A stretch of 64,000 nucleotides of DNA from assembly GCF_029240175.1 (NCBI RefSeq), contig NZ_JARBTM010000016.1, positions 186,001 to 250,000 on the forward strand, given 5' to 3'. The notes under the pieces were generated by a model. That model was not told where the DNA came from. It made no database searches and saw only the letters and a list, made by a program, of their open reading frames with translations. Of the stretch, positions 19,094 to 28,094 are shown piece by piece. The first letter of the stretch is position 1. Every line of letters begins with the position of its first letter. Source of the DNA: Anaerosolibacter sp. Lineage in GTDB: Bacteria > Bacillota > Clostridia > Peptostreptococcales > Thermotaleaceae. The position numbers and the translations under genes are program-made.

Positions 19094-19519
19094 CTACACC
19101 GAGAGGTTTTTTAAATACACAATCGTTTTTATATCTTGTATCAATGCAACAATCGCCAATGCAAGGCTGGTAAAATAGTAAGATCGATAATTTTCTGGAG
19201 AAAAGAATAAAGCGAAAAATACAAATGCAAGGGTGACTATCACTTCCACCAATAACATGGGTAATGCTTTTTTACGCCCAATTTCATTATCTTTTTTTAT
19301 TAAAGCATATAGAATAATAATAATAGACAATAGTACTAACAATACAATTGAAATGGTTTGTAGTGTTTCAATAGGATATTTGGCCTCCCATTGTTGGTTT
19401 ATGTATATTACATACCTCATCATTCCCATCTTTTTCATAGAAAACATCTGTATCCCATATGCGGTAAACAGAAAAAGTACTTGGAGTATTATGAGTACCC
19501 AATTAAAAATTTTCTTCAT
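19094..19519 (-). CDS. Four-helix membrane protein, unknown function
   Basis: This 141-residue protein has four hydrophobic helices (about 5-23, 52-73, 88-106 and 113-130) and basic loops (KKDNEIGRKK). No motif is recognised. A GGGGAT stretch precedes the ATG. It lies between the rhodanese gene and a PAS kinase on the opposite and same strand respectively. Confidence 0.7.
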   Translation of the reverse strand: MKKIFNWVLIILQVLFLFTAYGIQMFSMKKMGMMRYVIYINQQWEAKYPIETLQTISIVLLVLLSIIIILYALIKKDNEIGRKKALPMLLVEVIVTLAFVFFALFFSPENYRSYYFTSLALAIVALIQDIKTIVYLKNLSV

Positions 19520-19642
19520 CCTAAATATCCCCTTATATTCAATGTCATATTGTTATTCTGCCAACATTTTTATTACTTCGTCCAATGAGAGAACATTAGC
19601 AAGGCATAGTCCAAGGTCGTCTATATTATTGTTCATTATGTC

Positions 19643-21220
19643 TTAACCAACAGCTGAATATATATCTGAAAACTCAATATTAATCCTCTCTATATGCGCT
19701 TGTTTCAATTTTATATTATGTTGTTCTATTTTCTCTTCAACTTTTTTAATAGGTAGATTTATAACAAAGCTTGTCCCTATTCCTTCCTTACTCGCAAAAG
19801 TGATCGTACCACCATGCATTTCAACAAGAGATTTTACAAGACTCAGCCCTATGCCACTACCCTCATGCAACCTTGTAAACATTCTGTCTATCTGACAGAA
19901 CCTTTTAAAAACTTGGCTTTGTTTATCTTCAGGTATTCCGCTGCCATTATCCTCAACCATAATGCACAAACCGCTTTCCTTAATAGTAGCATTAACTACT
20001 ATCTTTCCACCTATAGGGGTAAACTTTATCGCATTAGAAAGTAGATTTAATAAAATCCTTTCTATTTTTTCATCATCACAAGCCATTATTAATTCTTCCA
20101 CATCCGTGTTGAATATTAGATTTATCCCTTTATTCTCTATATAATCAGATACAGACATTGTGATTTCTCTAATGGCACTAATTATATTACAGTTTTTTAG
20201 GTGTAGTTCAAAAGCCATCGCATCTATTTTGGAAATATCTATAAGATTGTTAATAATTCGTAGAAGCCTAAAACAGTTTTGCTTCATTGTGGCTATATTT
20301 CTTATAACCTTTTGTTCACTTTCATGATACTGATTATTATTTATGTATAACTCCATAAGCTGTACAGAGCCTAATATTACATTTAAAGGTGTTCTTAATT
20401 CATGAGAAATGTTTGAGAAAAATTCTGTTTTCATCTTGTCATTTTCTAATATTTCATCAATAATTTGCTTTTTCTCGACTATGCTTTGCTTAAGCAATCC
20501 AGCTTCCTTTTTATCTGTAATATCCGTCATTACCCCAACGATCCCGATTGGAACCTCCCTGTCGTTGGTAAAAACCCCTTTGTTAAGGATAATATCTCTT
20601 AAACTCCCGTCAGCAAATTTAACTTGTAACTCATACACTGTTTTATTTGAATTCTCGATCAGCGCCTCGTCTATCTTATGATGAATATTCGCTTGTTCTA
20701 CATCAAGAATGTCAAAAACATTTTTGCCGATAAGTTCCTGATCGCTAATGCCCATGGCAGTCATATATGCACGGTTACAACCAATGTATTTGTAATTTAA
20801 ATCCTTAAAGAAAATAGGGCTTGGGATTGTATCCATCAAACTTTGCAGCAGCGTCAACTTCTCATTTAGCTCTGTTTCTATCATCTTTCTTCTCTCTATT
20901 TCACCACTCAACTCTTTATTCTGTGTCGCTATTTCCTCCGCAAAACCACCAAAGAAATATGCAATCACATAGTATACCAAAGTGCCTAAAAACATAGAAA
21001 TCATACCTTTTTCATAATCCACGTTTATACCTAGGGCAAAGTTGATAAATCCAAAAACTACCCATATTGTCGCAGTGATTATGGCATGCTTACGATTCAT
21101 TTTTACACAGCTTATTATTATAAAAACTAGACCTAGAATGCCTTTGATAGACATTGGTATGAAGGGAAGTACATTTATAAGCACCATAAGAGCGTTATAA
21201 AAAAAATATTTCTTTTTCAT
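19643..21220 (-). CDS. PAS-containing sensor histidine kinase
   Basis: This 525-residue kinase has an N-terminal membrane block (three or four helices, residues 8-95), a short coiled stretch, one PAS domain (about 110-240, FKDLNYKYIGCNRAYMTAMG) and a HisKA domain with NISHELRTPLNVILG. The ATPase domain has NLLSNAIKFTP and GSGIGLSLVKS. No response regulator is next to it, so it is an orphan kinase here. A GGGGG-containing ribosome site precedes ATG 21220. Confidence 0.92.
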   Translation of the reverse strand: MKKKYFFYNALMVLINVLPFIPMSIKGILGLVFIIISCVKMNRKHAIITATIWVVFGFINFALGINVDYEKGMISMFLGTLVYYVIAYFFGGFAEEIATQNKELSGEIERRKMIETELNEKLTLLQSLMDTIPSPIFFKDLNYKYIGCNRAYMTAMGISDQELIGKNVFDILDVEQANIHHKIDEALIENSNKTVYELQVKFADGSLRDIILNKGVFTNDREVPIGIVGVMTDITDKKEAGLLKQSIVEKKQIIDEILENDKMKTEFFSNISHELRTPLNVILGSVQLMELYINNNQYHESEQKVIRNIATMKQNCFRLLRIINNLIDISKIDAMAFELHLKNCNIISAIREITMSVSDYIENKGINLIFNTDVEELIMACDDEKIERILLNLLSNAIKFTPIGGKIVVNATIKESGLCIMVEDNGSGIPEDKQSQVFKRFCQIDRMFTRLHEGSGIGLSLVKSLVEMHGGTITFASKEGIGTSFVINLPIKKVEEKIEQHNIKLKQAHIERINIEFSDIYSAVG

Positions 21221-21390
21221 ATGAATCCCCCTTTTGCTTTAACTAAATGTATACTACCACAAAATTCGGAAAATTTATATGGTTTCCCCAGCGTCTTACG
21301 ATAATAATTTCACAAAATGAATAGGGATGGTTACAATTAACCATCCCCAAAGCTTCTTTTAAGGTATTCGACCATGGGTTATAACTGTCA

Positions 21391-21442
21391 CCATTACTTA
21401 TGGTACGGGTACGATTTACCGTATGGCTGCAACCGCGGTTTT
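21391..21442. repeat. rlmH-end-like att site, copy 2
   Basis: The left arm read on the minus strand is CCG TAC CAT AAG TAA, giving Pro-Tyr-His-Lys-stop as at the rlmH end. The right arm is inverted (ACCGTATGGCTGCAACCGCG followed by GTTTT). It sits in the 250-base gap between the PAS kinase and a nitroreductase gene. Confidence 0.55.
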
Positions 21443-21470
21443 ACTGTCTTTTCCCTTGATTCATTGCTAG

Positions 21471-22052
21471 CTATTTAATAAATTTTACTTTTGATTCTAT
21501 GCTTTTCCTTGGAGGGGCTTGTCCAACATATTCAGGATAACCTAAACAAATAATTGCTATCGGTTCCTTATCTTCATCAATTTTAAATATCTTTCTGGCA
21601 TCCACCTTTTCAAACAGGGATAGCCATAAGGTCTCTAACTCCATACTATGTGCAGCTAATAGCATATTTTGAATGGCTGCACTGCACGCATGCTCAAACC
21701 CTTGACTGGGTTCTTCAAGAAATTGTTCCGCACCATTTTTACTGGGATCTCCAACCACCACAATCAACACAGGCGCTTGAGTGATAAAATCAACCTTATA
21801 CTTTGGTATCCAAGCCCATCCACTTTTCTCTACAAGCTTTTCTTTTGAGTGTTCTACCGCAGCTTTTAGCTTTTCATTGTACTCTGGATTTTCTACCACA
21901 ATAAATTCCCAGGGCTGTTTATTGGCAGGGGAAGGTGCATATAACCCACATTTTAAAATGGTAATAATCTTTTCCTGCTCTACCTTCTGATTCTTAAAGC
22001 TGCGACAGCTTCGCCTTCCTAGAATAGCTTCGATGCAATCCATTTCTCTCAT
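21471..22052 (-). CDS. Nitroreductase family protein
   Basis: This 193-residue FMN-dependent oxidoreductase has the family start IEAILGRRSCRSFKNQKV, the FMN contact region APSPANKQPWEFIVV and the end IAIICLGYPEYVGQAPPRKS. It reduces nitro compounds, quinones or similar acceptors with NAD(P)H. It is followed at 22085 by a second nitroreductase, 32 bases upstream on the same strand, so the pair is probably one operon from a duplication. Confidence 0.9.
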   Translation of the reverse strand: MREMDCIEAILGRRSCRSFKNQKVEQEKIITILKCGLYAPSPANKQPWEFIVVENPEYNEKLKAAVEHSKEKLVEKSGWAWIPKYKVDFITQAPVLIVVVGDPSKNGAEQFLEEPSQGFEHACSAAIQNMLLAAHSMELETLWLSLFEKVDARKIFKIDEDKEPIAIICLGYPEYVGQAPPRKSIESKVKFIK

Positions 22053-22084
22053 CTCCTCTTATACTCTTTGGTTTTAGGTAGCTT

Positions 22085-22588
22085 CTACCAAACCTCATGA
22101 TGTACTCTAGCTACATCATATCTCTCCCTTACCTCTCTGTGTTCTTCTGGATGCCCTACAGCAATGATAGCTATTGGTATAATCTTGTCTGGCAAATGGA
22201 TTAATTTTGATACATTTTCCACGAGCTCTTCTTTAGGATATACCCCACACCAACAGGTTCCAAGTCCTAAAGCTTCTCCCTGTAAAAGGATATTTTGTAT
22301 GGAAGCAGCCATGTCCTGAATCCAAAATGCACCATCATATTTCACATCACTACTATCAGCACAGGCTATGATTGCAGTAGGGGCCTCTTTTAACATTTGT
22401 GTGTGAGGATGAAAATTAGTAATAGCATTTAACTTGTCTCGATCCTTTATGATAACAAAATGCCATGGTTTTTCATTACCAGCGGATGGCGCATACATAG
22501 CAGCTCTTAATAATTGTTGAATTTGCTCCTGATCTACAGGTCTATTTTGATACTTTCTAATGCTTCTTCTTGTAAATATTTCTTTCAT
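22085..22588 (-). CDS. Nitroreductase family protein (short form)
   Basis: This 167-residue protein has the start IFTRRSIRKYQNRPVDQEQI, APSAGNEKPWHFVII and the end PIAIIAVGHPEEHREVRERY. It is the shorter, clostridial type of FMN nitroreductase and is the first gene of the pair with 21471-22052. Both resemble each other throughout, but the second gene is longer by about 26 residues. Confidence 0.9.
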   Translation of the reverse strand: MKEIFTRRSIRKYQNRPVDQEQIQQLLRAAMYAPSAGNEKPWHFVIIKDRDKLNAITNFHPHTQMLKEAPTAIIACADSSDVKYDGAFWIQDMAASIQNILLQGEALGLGTCWCGVYPKEELVENVSKLIHLPDKIIPIAIIAVGHPEEHREVRERYDVARVHHEVW

Positions 22589-22751
22589 TTTCTATTCACT
22601 CCTATCCTTATTAATCTATACATTTATTATACCCTATGCCTATATACTTTCGACGGAAATATTATTCATTCCATCATTATTCAATCACTAAAGCTTTGCT
22701 GCTATATTTCCGATAATTATTAAAACAAGATATATTTAAGGAGGCGATTTT

Positions 22752-23321
22752 ATGAAAATAACTACTACTCCTGACAAAAATTATCCTTCAAACCAAGCAG
22801 AAATTCCAAAAAATGACATCATTAAGAAAGATAACCCCTATCCAAACGTCATACAGGATAAATACACCCCGTCCCAAAACAACATTAAAAAAGCAACCTA
22901 TGATAAGCCGAATACAAAAGCAGATGAAAAAACTATCCAAAAACTAAAAGAAGAAAGCGAAAAAAACTATCGTCATCTAAAGGAAATGGTAAGGCAACTC
23001 CTTGAAAGACAGGGTTTAACATTTCAAGATATTGAGAATCCGGATACAATTGTAGAAATAGATGAAGAGGCCCGTACTGAGGCTCTAAAAATGATCGGTG
23101 AAGGAGGCCCTTTAAGCCCTGAAGTTGTTAGTAATCGTATTGTGGAATTTGCTAAAGCTATATCCGGTGGAGATAAGGCCAAGTATGAGACATTGAAGAC
23201 TGCTATAGATGAAGGATTTAAGGAGGCAGAAAGAATACTAGGTGGTAAGCTTCCGGAAATATCACAAAAAACCTATACTATGGTGATGGAAAAGCTTGAT
23301 AGATGGGTAAAAGAAGAATAG
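22752..23321 (+). CDS. Conserved hypothetical protein, possibly DUF5610-like
   Basis: This 189-residue soluble protein has a low-complexity front (residues 1-55, rich in Lys, Asn and Pro), a charged helical middle and a C-terminal half with GGPLSPEVVSNRIVEFAKAI, AIDEGFKEAERILGGKLPEI and SQKTYTMVMEKLDRW. The last part reminds me of DUF5610 proteins, but I cannot confirm this. There are no signal peptide or membrane helices. An AAGGAGGCG ribosome site precedes ATG 22752. It is alone on the plus strand, with a strong terminator. Confidence 0.75.
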   Translation: MKITTTPDKNYPSNQAEIPKNDIIKKDNPYPNVIQDKYTPSQNNIKKATYDKPNTKADEKTIQKLKEESEKNYRHLKEMVRQLLERQGLTFQDIENPDTIVEIDEEARTEALKMIGEGGPLSPEVVSNRIVEFAKAISGGDKAKYETLKTAIDEGFKEAERILGGKLPEISQKTYTMVMEKLDRWVKEE

Positions 23322-23322
23322 G

Positions 23323-23358
23323 ATGTAGTAGCAAAGCAATTTGCTACTACATTTTTTA
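23323..23358 (+). terminator. Terminator after the hypothetical gene
   Basis: Perfect 13-base arms (ATGTAGTAGCAAA / TTTGCTACTACAT) enclose a 4-base loop, followed by six T residues. It starts two bases after the stop codon. Confidence 0.9.
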
Positions 23359-23409
23359 TATAATCCAAACCAATTAAATTGCCCCGGGAGGCAGTTTCTT
23401 AAAACTTCC

Positions 23410-23454
23410 GATATTTGCGGTAAAGTTCACCGTACCGTTGTACCGGCGATTTTA
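23410..23454. repeat. Diverged rlmH-end-like att site, copy 3
   Basis: The right arm TTCACCGTACCGTTGTACCG, then GCGATTTT, matches the right arm of copy 4 at most positions. The left arm ATTTGCGGTAAAGTTCACC matches copy 4 in 14 of 19 positions. The His-Lys-stop codons are not kept. This is the weakest copy. Confidence 0.35.
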
Positions 23455-23550
23455 GCCCTACAGTTCCCTCCTTTAGGTAATATCGTTTTATTATATCGGA
23501 TTACTAGACTCGTCTGCCTGAAGTTTCAAGATTATTGTCGATTCAACAAA

Positions 23551-23592
23551 AAACACCGATTCATTTATATTTTATATATGGAATCAGTGTTT
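23551..23592. terminator. Bidirectional hairpin after the DUF2200 gene
   Basis: AAACACCGATTC pairs with GAATCAGTGTTT (one mismatch), with A residues before and T residues after, so it could stop transcription on either strand. It lies 16 bases past the DUF2200 stop. Confidence 0.65.
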
Positions 23593-23607
23593 CTTTTTTT
23601 AAAATTT

Positions 23608-23958
23608 TTATTTCCGCAAAATCTTATCCATGGCTTTACCCTTTGCTAGCTCATCGATCAACTTATCCAAATAGCGAATTTCCTGCATGGTTGGTTCTTC
23701 GATGTCTTCCACTCGGACACCGCAGACCACACCTTTAATCAAAGCCCGCGAAGGATTCAGTTGGGGAGCTTCCACAAAGAAGGTCTCAAAATCTGTCTGT
23801 TTTTCCATTTGCGCTTCTAACTCTTCCTGGCTATATCCTGTCAACCAACGGATGATTTCATCGACTTCTGTTTTCGTACGTCCTTTTTTCTCCGCCTTTG
23901 TAACATAAAGGGGATAAACACTTGCTACACTCATTGTATATAGACGATGTTTGGTCAT
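23608..23958 (-). CDS. DUF2200 family protein
   Basis: This 116-residue protein matches the DUF2200 pattern: [40 protein letters not shown] and [10 protein letters not shown]-like [20 protein letters not shown]. The family is widespread and its function is not known. A GGAGATATC site precedes ATG 23958. Confidence 0.85.
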   Translation of the reverse strand: MTKHRLYTMSVASVYPLYVTKAEKKGRTKTEVDEIIRWLTGYSQEELEAQMEKQTDFETFFVEAPQLNPSRALIKGVVCGVRVEDIEEPTMQEIRYLDKLIDELAKGKAMDKILRK

Positions 23959-24167
23959 GATATCTCCTCACTTATATGGTTTTCTTTATTATATCACCAA
24001 AAATAGTGGGGCCAAACGAAAGTTGCCTTTATTTTTATTATCCATAATTTTTAAACACAAATAAAGCCAGGTATCTCTACCCGACCTTATCTATCCCATC
24101 ACCACTTATTTAAGAAATTACTGTGTCTTAGATACTTGACAATATACTTTGATTTTCCCCCTAATGG

Positions 24168-25466
24168 CTATTGTATAGGTAATTCTATCGTTATATTATA
24201 ATCCTTAACATACGTCATCCGATGTATATCCATTTTATAATCCTTCCCTACCCCTTTAAATTCTAGCGTTCTTCTATGAAGAATTTGTCCATCCTTCCTC
24301 TTTTCGTACTGATCTTCACTTGTTTTATTTAACTCTAATCTTTTGTCGTCTGCTAATAAATATACCTTGGTAAGAACGGTGCCTTCTTCCGTCGTTATTG
24401 TAATATACGTGTGTCCATTCATCTCATAAACTTTATCTATCGTTAAGTCTTGCCCATGTACATTTATTCGTTGTTCTTTCATACCCTTTGTCAGTTCAAT
24501 CTCTTTATTTACATCATGGTCTGCTGAAAATCTTGTTAACTTTAACTGTAAAGACTTTAAATTTTCCGGTAACGCATCATATTCATGATGGAAGGTAATT
24601 CCCTTCATATTCGTGCTCATTCCGCCGCTTTGCGGCTGTATCTCCTTATCATTTGCTATTAACTTTAACTCTAATGTATTCGGCCTGATTCTTTCATTGT
24701 TGATTTCATCCCTTGCTAACTCTAATATATTTTGAATGGACCCTTTTATCACCGTACGGGTAGGCGAAGCTAGAATTGAATCTATATCAATGGTTCCTTG
24801 TTCTACCTTAATGCTTTTATGAATATTCGCTTTTAATGTATGCCCCATGGCCTTCTGCCGATCCACTGTAAAAGTAATTTCTCCTTCTTCAACCCTGCCA
24901 TTCTGGAAAAATCGAAAATTCATGTGTAAGGTTTTTTCCAGTACCCCAGGAGGCTCAAAACTATGGATATTATTCATCATGGTCTTCGTATCGTTTATTT
25001 TACCATAGCCGCTTTGGGGCATATGCTCACCTAAGAACCCTCTTAGTGTCACTGTTGGCAACGATTCATCCACATTGCCCTTTGGCGCTTTTATCGTATA
25101 AAATGCCAATAGCTGGGTCTCATCTATCATAATTCCATCCAAGGTTATTGAAAGACCATTTTTAAAGGTATAGCTTTTGTCTATGACCTGACCCTTACCC
25201 CGTTCATTTAACTCCTTTAAAGTACCATTCATCACATCATTATAGCCCATTAATTTGTTTCCATAGAAAGCCAAGGTGTCAAAATGATATCCCATTAGGA
25301 CTAACACCAGACAAGCTGCAATAATTTTTCCTGTAATATTTCTCCTTATTTTTGTCATTTCCTTATCACCTAGTGCACTTCTTAATCTCTCCTCTAATGC
25401 ATCGGGCGCTTCAATGATATCTATATCCCTCTTTTTATTTTTAAGCATCTTCTCAATCCTGTTCAA
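24168..25466 (-). CDS. DUF4179-type membrane protein, partner of the sigma factor
   Basis: About 432 residues: a short cytoplasmic part (1-50), one membrane helix (about 55-75, ITGKIIAACLVLVLMGYHFD), then a large outer domain with the DUF4179 signature near GLSITLDGIMIDETQLLAFY. In this family the cytoplasmic part holds an ECF-type sigma factor inactive, which I infer from the gene order. TTG 25466 is preferred because GGAGGTGAT lies just before it and overlaps the sigma stop; the frame is open to 25508. Confidence 0.78.
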   Translation of the reverse strand: MNRIEKMLKNKKRDIDIIEAPDALEERLRSALGDKEMTKIRRNITGKIIAACLVLVLMGYHFDTLAFYGNKLMGYNDVMNGTLKELNERGKGQVIDKSYTFKNGLSITLDGIMIDETQLLAFYTIKAPKGNVDESLPTVTLRGFLGEHMPQSGYGKINDTKTMMNNIHSFEPPGVLEKTLHMNFRFFQNGRVEEGEITFTVDRQKAMGHTLKANIHKSIKVEQGTIDIDSILASPTRTVIKGSIQNILELARDEINNERIRPNTLELKLIANDKEIQPQSGGMSTNMKGITFHHEYDALPENLKSLQLKLTRFSADHDVNKEIELTKGMKEQRINVHGQDLTIDKVYEMNGHTYITITTEEGTVLTKVYLLADDKRLELNKTSEDQYEKRKDGQILHRRTLEFKGVGKDYKMDIHRMTYVKDYNITIELPIQ

Positions 25467-25980
25467 GATCATCACCTCCGAATTTTTCCTGCAACCTACT
25501 GATCCCATAGTAAATTCGTGACCTAATCGTCCCCAAAGGCACCTTTAATATTTCTGCTATGGTCTTGTACTCTAAATCCAATAAGTATCTTAACTTAATC
25601 ACTTCTTGATGACGCTCATCTAGCTCAGATAGATACTTTTCTAATAACATTTCATTGTTTTTTTCCTCAAAGTCACCTTCATAAGATAGCTCCTTCACAG
25701 CTTCCAATGGCACGGTCCTTTTCTGCTCTCTAAGAATCCTTTTACAACAATTGATTAAAATGGTTTTACTCCAACTGTAAAAGGCACTGTTCTTTTTCAG
25801 CGTATAAATATTCTCATACAAAATGAGGATCATATCTTCCATCGCATCTAACGCGTCTTCATTATTTTTTAGATAAACATAGGCCAATCTATAATAATCA
25901 TTTTTTTGATTCATGATTAGTTGGACAAGTGCATCCTTATCTCCTAGCTTTGTCTTCTTCACCAGCATTTTTTCTTCCAT
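25453..25980 (-). CDS. ECF-type RNA polymerase sigma factor
   Basis: This 175-residue protein has region 2 (DYYRLAYVYLKNNEDALDAM) and region 4 (ERHQEVIKLRYLLDLEYKTI, then VPLGTIRSRIYYGISRLQEK). The core sigma-70 layout is complete. It overlaps the DUF4179 gene by 14 bases, so the two are made together. The signal is unknown. Confidence 0.9.
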   Translation of the reverse strand: MEEKMLVKKTKLGDKDALVQLIMNQKNDYYRLAYVYLKNNEDALDAMEDMILILYENIYTLKKNSAFYSWSKTILINCCKRILREQKRTVPLEAVKELSYEGDFEEKNNEMLLEKYLSELDERHQEVIKLRYLLDLEYKTIAEILKVPLGTIRSRIYYGISRLQEKFGGDDLEQD

Positions 25981-26113
25981 CGGTACACCTCTCTTTCCTA
26001 TATAAGAGTATCTTCTCCTACAAAAAGTTCATTCAAATTTATACATTACAAATAAAAGTTATAGAAGCTATTCCCAGTTTATCCTAGAACTATCTTTTTA
26101 CGCAAACGCAAGA

Positions 26114-26141
26114 GGGCTATCTATATCTGTATAGATAGCCC
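26114..26141. terminator. Hairpin between GNAT and sigma genes
   Basis: Perfect 12-base arms GGGCTATCTATA / TATAGATAGCCC surround a 4-base loop. The T run is weak on both sides, so it may be a structural hairpin rather than a good terminator. It lies past the stop of the GNAT at 26190. Confidence 0.5.
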
Positions 26142-26166
26142 CCATCTTTCTTCTATTCTATTATTA

Positions 26167-26192
26167 CAAGTAGGAGCGATCCTTGCTTGCTA
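26167..26192. repeat. Solo REP end related to the RAYT element
   Basis: These 26 bases match the left end of the element at 33403-33429 in all but four positions and point the same way. They overlap the stop codon of the GNAT at 26190. No transposase gene is attached. Confidence 0.55.
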
Positions 26193-26744
26193 AACATCAC
26201 TTGTAGATAACCTTCCCATTATGACCGTATTATAGTAGTTCCCATCTCTATGAACACGGTCTTTTATTAATAATCCTTCTTCTACAAATCCATATCTTCT
26301 GTATAATTCAATTGCTTTTGTATTTGTTTCTATAACAGTTAATGAAATCTTTTCAATTCCTACATTATCTGCCCATATCAAAACATCTCCTAGTAAAACT
26401 TTACCAATTCCATGACCCCAGTACTCCTTTGACACACATATTCCAAACTCCGCCTTATGCTTAAATCTACTTAGCTTATTTCCTTCACAACGAGCAAATC
26501 CAACAATTTTCCCTTCTGCTTCTGCCACTAAAAATATAGTTCTTTCCGCTATTGAATCTTCATAAATAAGTTTTTCAAAGCCTTCAGGCGTCAATAACGC
26601 TTCTCCAGGTTCTCTATCTAGATTTTCTGTTTCTCCATCAATCTGAACTCTTAATTTAGATAGTTGATTTGCATCACTTTTTGTTGGACAACGAAGTATC
26701 CAGCTTAGATTGTTACCTTCTATTTTCTTATTTTCAATAATCAT
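26190..26744 (-). CDS. GNAT acetyltransferase
   Basis: This 184-residue protein has the acetyl-CoA loop CVSKEYWGHGIGKVLLGDVL and the ending ETNTKAIELYRRYGFVEEG. Its front, REPGEALLTPEGFEKLI, resembles the fragment at 34333. The 3' end abuts a solo REP repeat. The substrate is unknown. Confidence 0.88.
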   Translation of the reverse strand: MIIENKKIEGNNLSWILRCPTKSDANQLSKLRVQIDGETENLDREPGEALLTPEGFEKLIYEDSIAERTIFLVAEAEGKIVGFARCEGNKLSRFKHKAEFGICVSKEYWGHGIGKVLLGDVLIWADNVGIEKISLTVIETNTKAIELYRRYGFVEEGLLIKDRVHRDGNYYNTVIMGRLSTSDV

Positions 26745-26830
26745 AGATTACCCCCATCTGTATTCTTATAATAATTTCGTTGATATGAGGAAAAATTTGA
26801 TATGACTATTGCCATTACCATCTTGTAAAG

Positions 26831-26884
26831 AAAACCACAGTCACTTGTGGTATGATTCACCGTATCGCTCTAACTGCGGTTTTT
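26831..26884. repeat. rlmH-end-like att site, copy 4
   Basis: The left arm on the minus strand reads TCA TAC CAC AAG TGA (Ser-Tyr-His-Lys-stop). The right arm is the inverted ACCGTATCGCTCTAACTGCG followed by GTTTT. It lies between the GNAT and the isochorismatase gene. Confidence 0.6.
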
Positions 26885-26947
26885 ATTATGTTGATTGTTT
26901 AAGCTCACACTATGTATAGGGTACAGTGCATATTTTTTTCTCAAGTT

Positions 26948-27430
26948 TTAATTATCCAGCATATAGGAAATCACTTCATAAGAAATCAACGCCCTGTTAT
27001 TGTAAATATCTACTAACCCATTTGTATGATTGGCAAAGATTCCATGCTGAAGCATAGCTGCCCCAAAACCTCTTTCTATTGCACCATTATATGTTGCTAA
27101 TACACAGTACTCCGCAGCATTCCCACACAGCACAACAAAGTCAACATTTTTTTCTTTTAATATTGTCTCTAAATTCGTTTTCCAAAAGCTATTGCTGAAT
27201 TCCTTTAAAACTTCAATATCGCTATCCTCAACAATTAACTCTTCTACATTTTGATAAGTATCATCATTACCACCTTCAATATCTCTAACAATGATTACAG
27301 ACTTACCTGCTTTTCTAAATAATGTAGCTGTCTCATTAATATATTCAAAGGTATTGTGATATTCTTTCTCCCCTTTTCTATGACCTATAAAAGCTTTTTG
27401 TACATCAATTATTAACAATCCAATATTCAT
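26948..27430 (-). CDS. Isochorismatase family cysteine hydrolase
   Basis: This 160-residue protein has the catalytic set of the family: Asp9 (LIIDVQKAF), Lys84 (SFWKTNLE) and Cys109 (GNAAEYCVLATYNGA). Members hydrolyse amides such as nicotinamide or related compounds; the substrate is not set by these residues. It is the only complete gene between att-like copies 4 and 5. Confidence 0.88.
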   Translation of the reverse strand: MNIGLLIIDVQKAFIGHRKGEKEYHNTFEYINETATLFRKAGKSVIIVRDIEGGNDDTYQNVEELIVEDSDIEVLKEFSNSFWKTNLETILKEKNVDFVVLCGNAAEYCVLATYNGAIERGFGAAMLQHGIFANHTNGLVDIYNNRALISYEVISYMLDN

Positions 27431-27717
27431 TATGTGTTGCCTCCTTTTATAAGGTGCTGGATAATTCGCACATCATTCCATCTGCCACATCTCTTGCTTT
27501 TGTGCTATTGTCTTTCTTTTTTTCAGTTCTATTGATGCTACTATTTCTCATTAAATGATCACCTAATACCCCTAGCACTATATGTAAAATCGCACCGCTA
27601 AAATTTTTTTTCTTTAAATGTGTAGTTCACCGCAAGTGAGAAAAGGATGAACTTCATTTGTTCGATATACCGCCTTCATCTCATTAACCCGTATGCATTG
27701 AAAATATTAGCGCCTAC
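27431..27717. other. Non-coding stretch before att copy 5
   Basis: About 290 bases. The right side holds the promoter side of the isochorismatase gene. I see no other gene or strong hairpin in it. Confidence 0.4.
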
Positions 27718-27773
27718 AAAACCCGCAGTTACTTATGGTATGGTTCTCCGTATCATTGTAACTGCGGGTTTTC
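27718..27773. repeat. rlmH-end-like att site, copy 5 (best palindrome)
   Basis: The outer 15 bases AAAACCCGCAGTTAC pair perfectly with GTAACTGCGGGTTTT. The left arm on the minus strand reads CCA TAC CAT AAG TAA (Pro-Tyr-His-Lys-stop). Over 29 positions the arm matches the rlmH end at 35904 in 22. It also supplies the 3' tail of the broken transposase gene. Confidence 0.65.
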
Positions 27774-27969
27774 TATACAAGAAAAGCGTCAAAAAGAACC
27801 GTTTATTTTTTGTATAGATCCTAAAATTATATTTGTTCTTCATCTTAATCAAGGTTTCTATAAATCGGCTTTTATCATGATCAGATAAAAAAATTTCTTT
27901 TCTATCGTTCCCTCGCTGTATGATATGATAGGTCGAAAATTCTCCTCTTTCTCTTGCTTGTCTAGGCAC
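27733..27969 (-). pseudogene. Truncated REP-associated tyrosine transposase
   Basis: From GTG 27969 down to about 27807 the DNA is nearly identical to the 5' end of the intact transposase at 33439-34251 (MPRQARERGEFSTYHIIQRG...). Homology then stops, and the frame runs through unrelated bases and att copy 5. The catalytic HUH and Tyr residues are lost. The right end of the element (TAGCAAGCAAGGACCGT, 27970-27986) is kept directly against the start codon, about 30 bases closer than in the intact copy. Confidence 0.75.
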
Positions 27970-28094
27970 TAGCAAGCAAGGACCGTGGCCTGTTAAGACT
28001 TATGCGAAGTATTCTAAGTTCGTTTTGTAATTATAGGAATGGGTATCAGTTAAACATACTTGTTAGAATATCATGATAAAAGGAGTGAGTGAGA

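Noticed and set aside
19233-19646. Plus-strand open frames over the four-helix membrane gene
   Set aside because: No ribosome site; the composition looks like reverse-strand translation of a membrane protein.
21391-21442. The att-like repeats as ordinary terminators only
   Set aside because: The hairpins could end transcription, but that does not explain the shared orientation, the Tyr-His-Lys-stop codons or the close match to the rlmH end. I keep it as an alternative in the finding.
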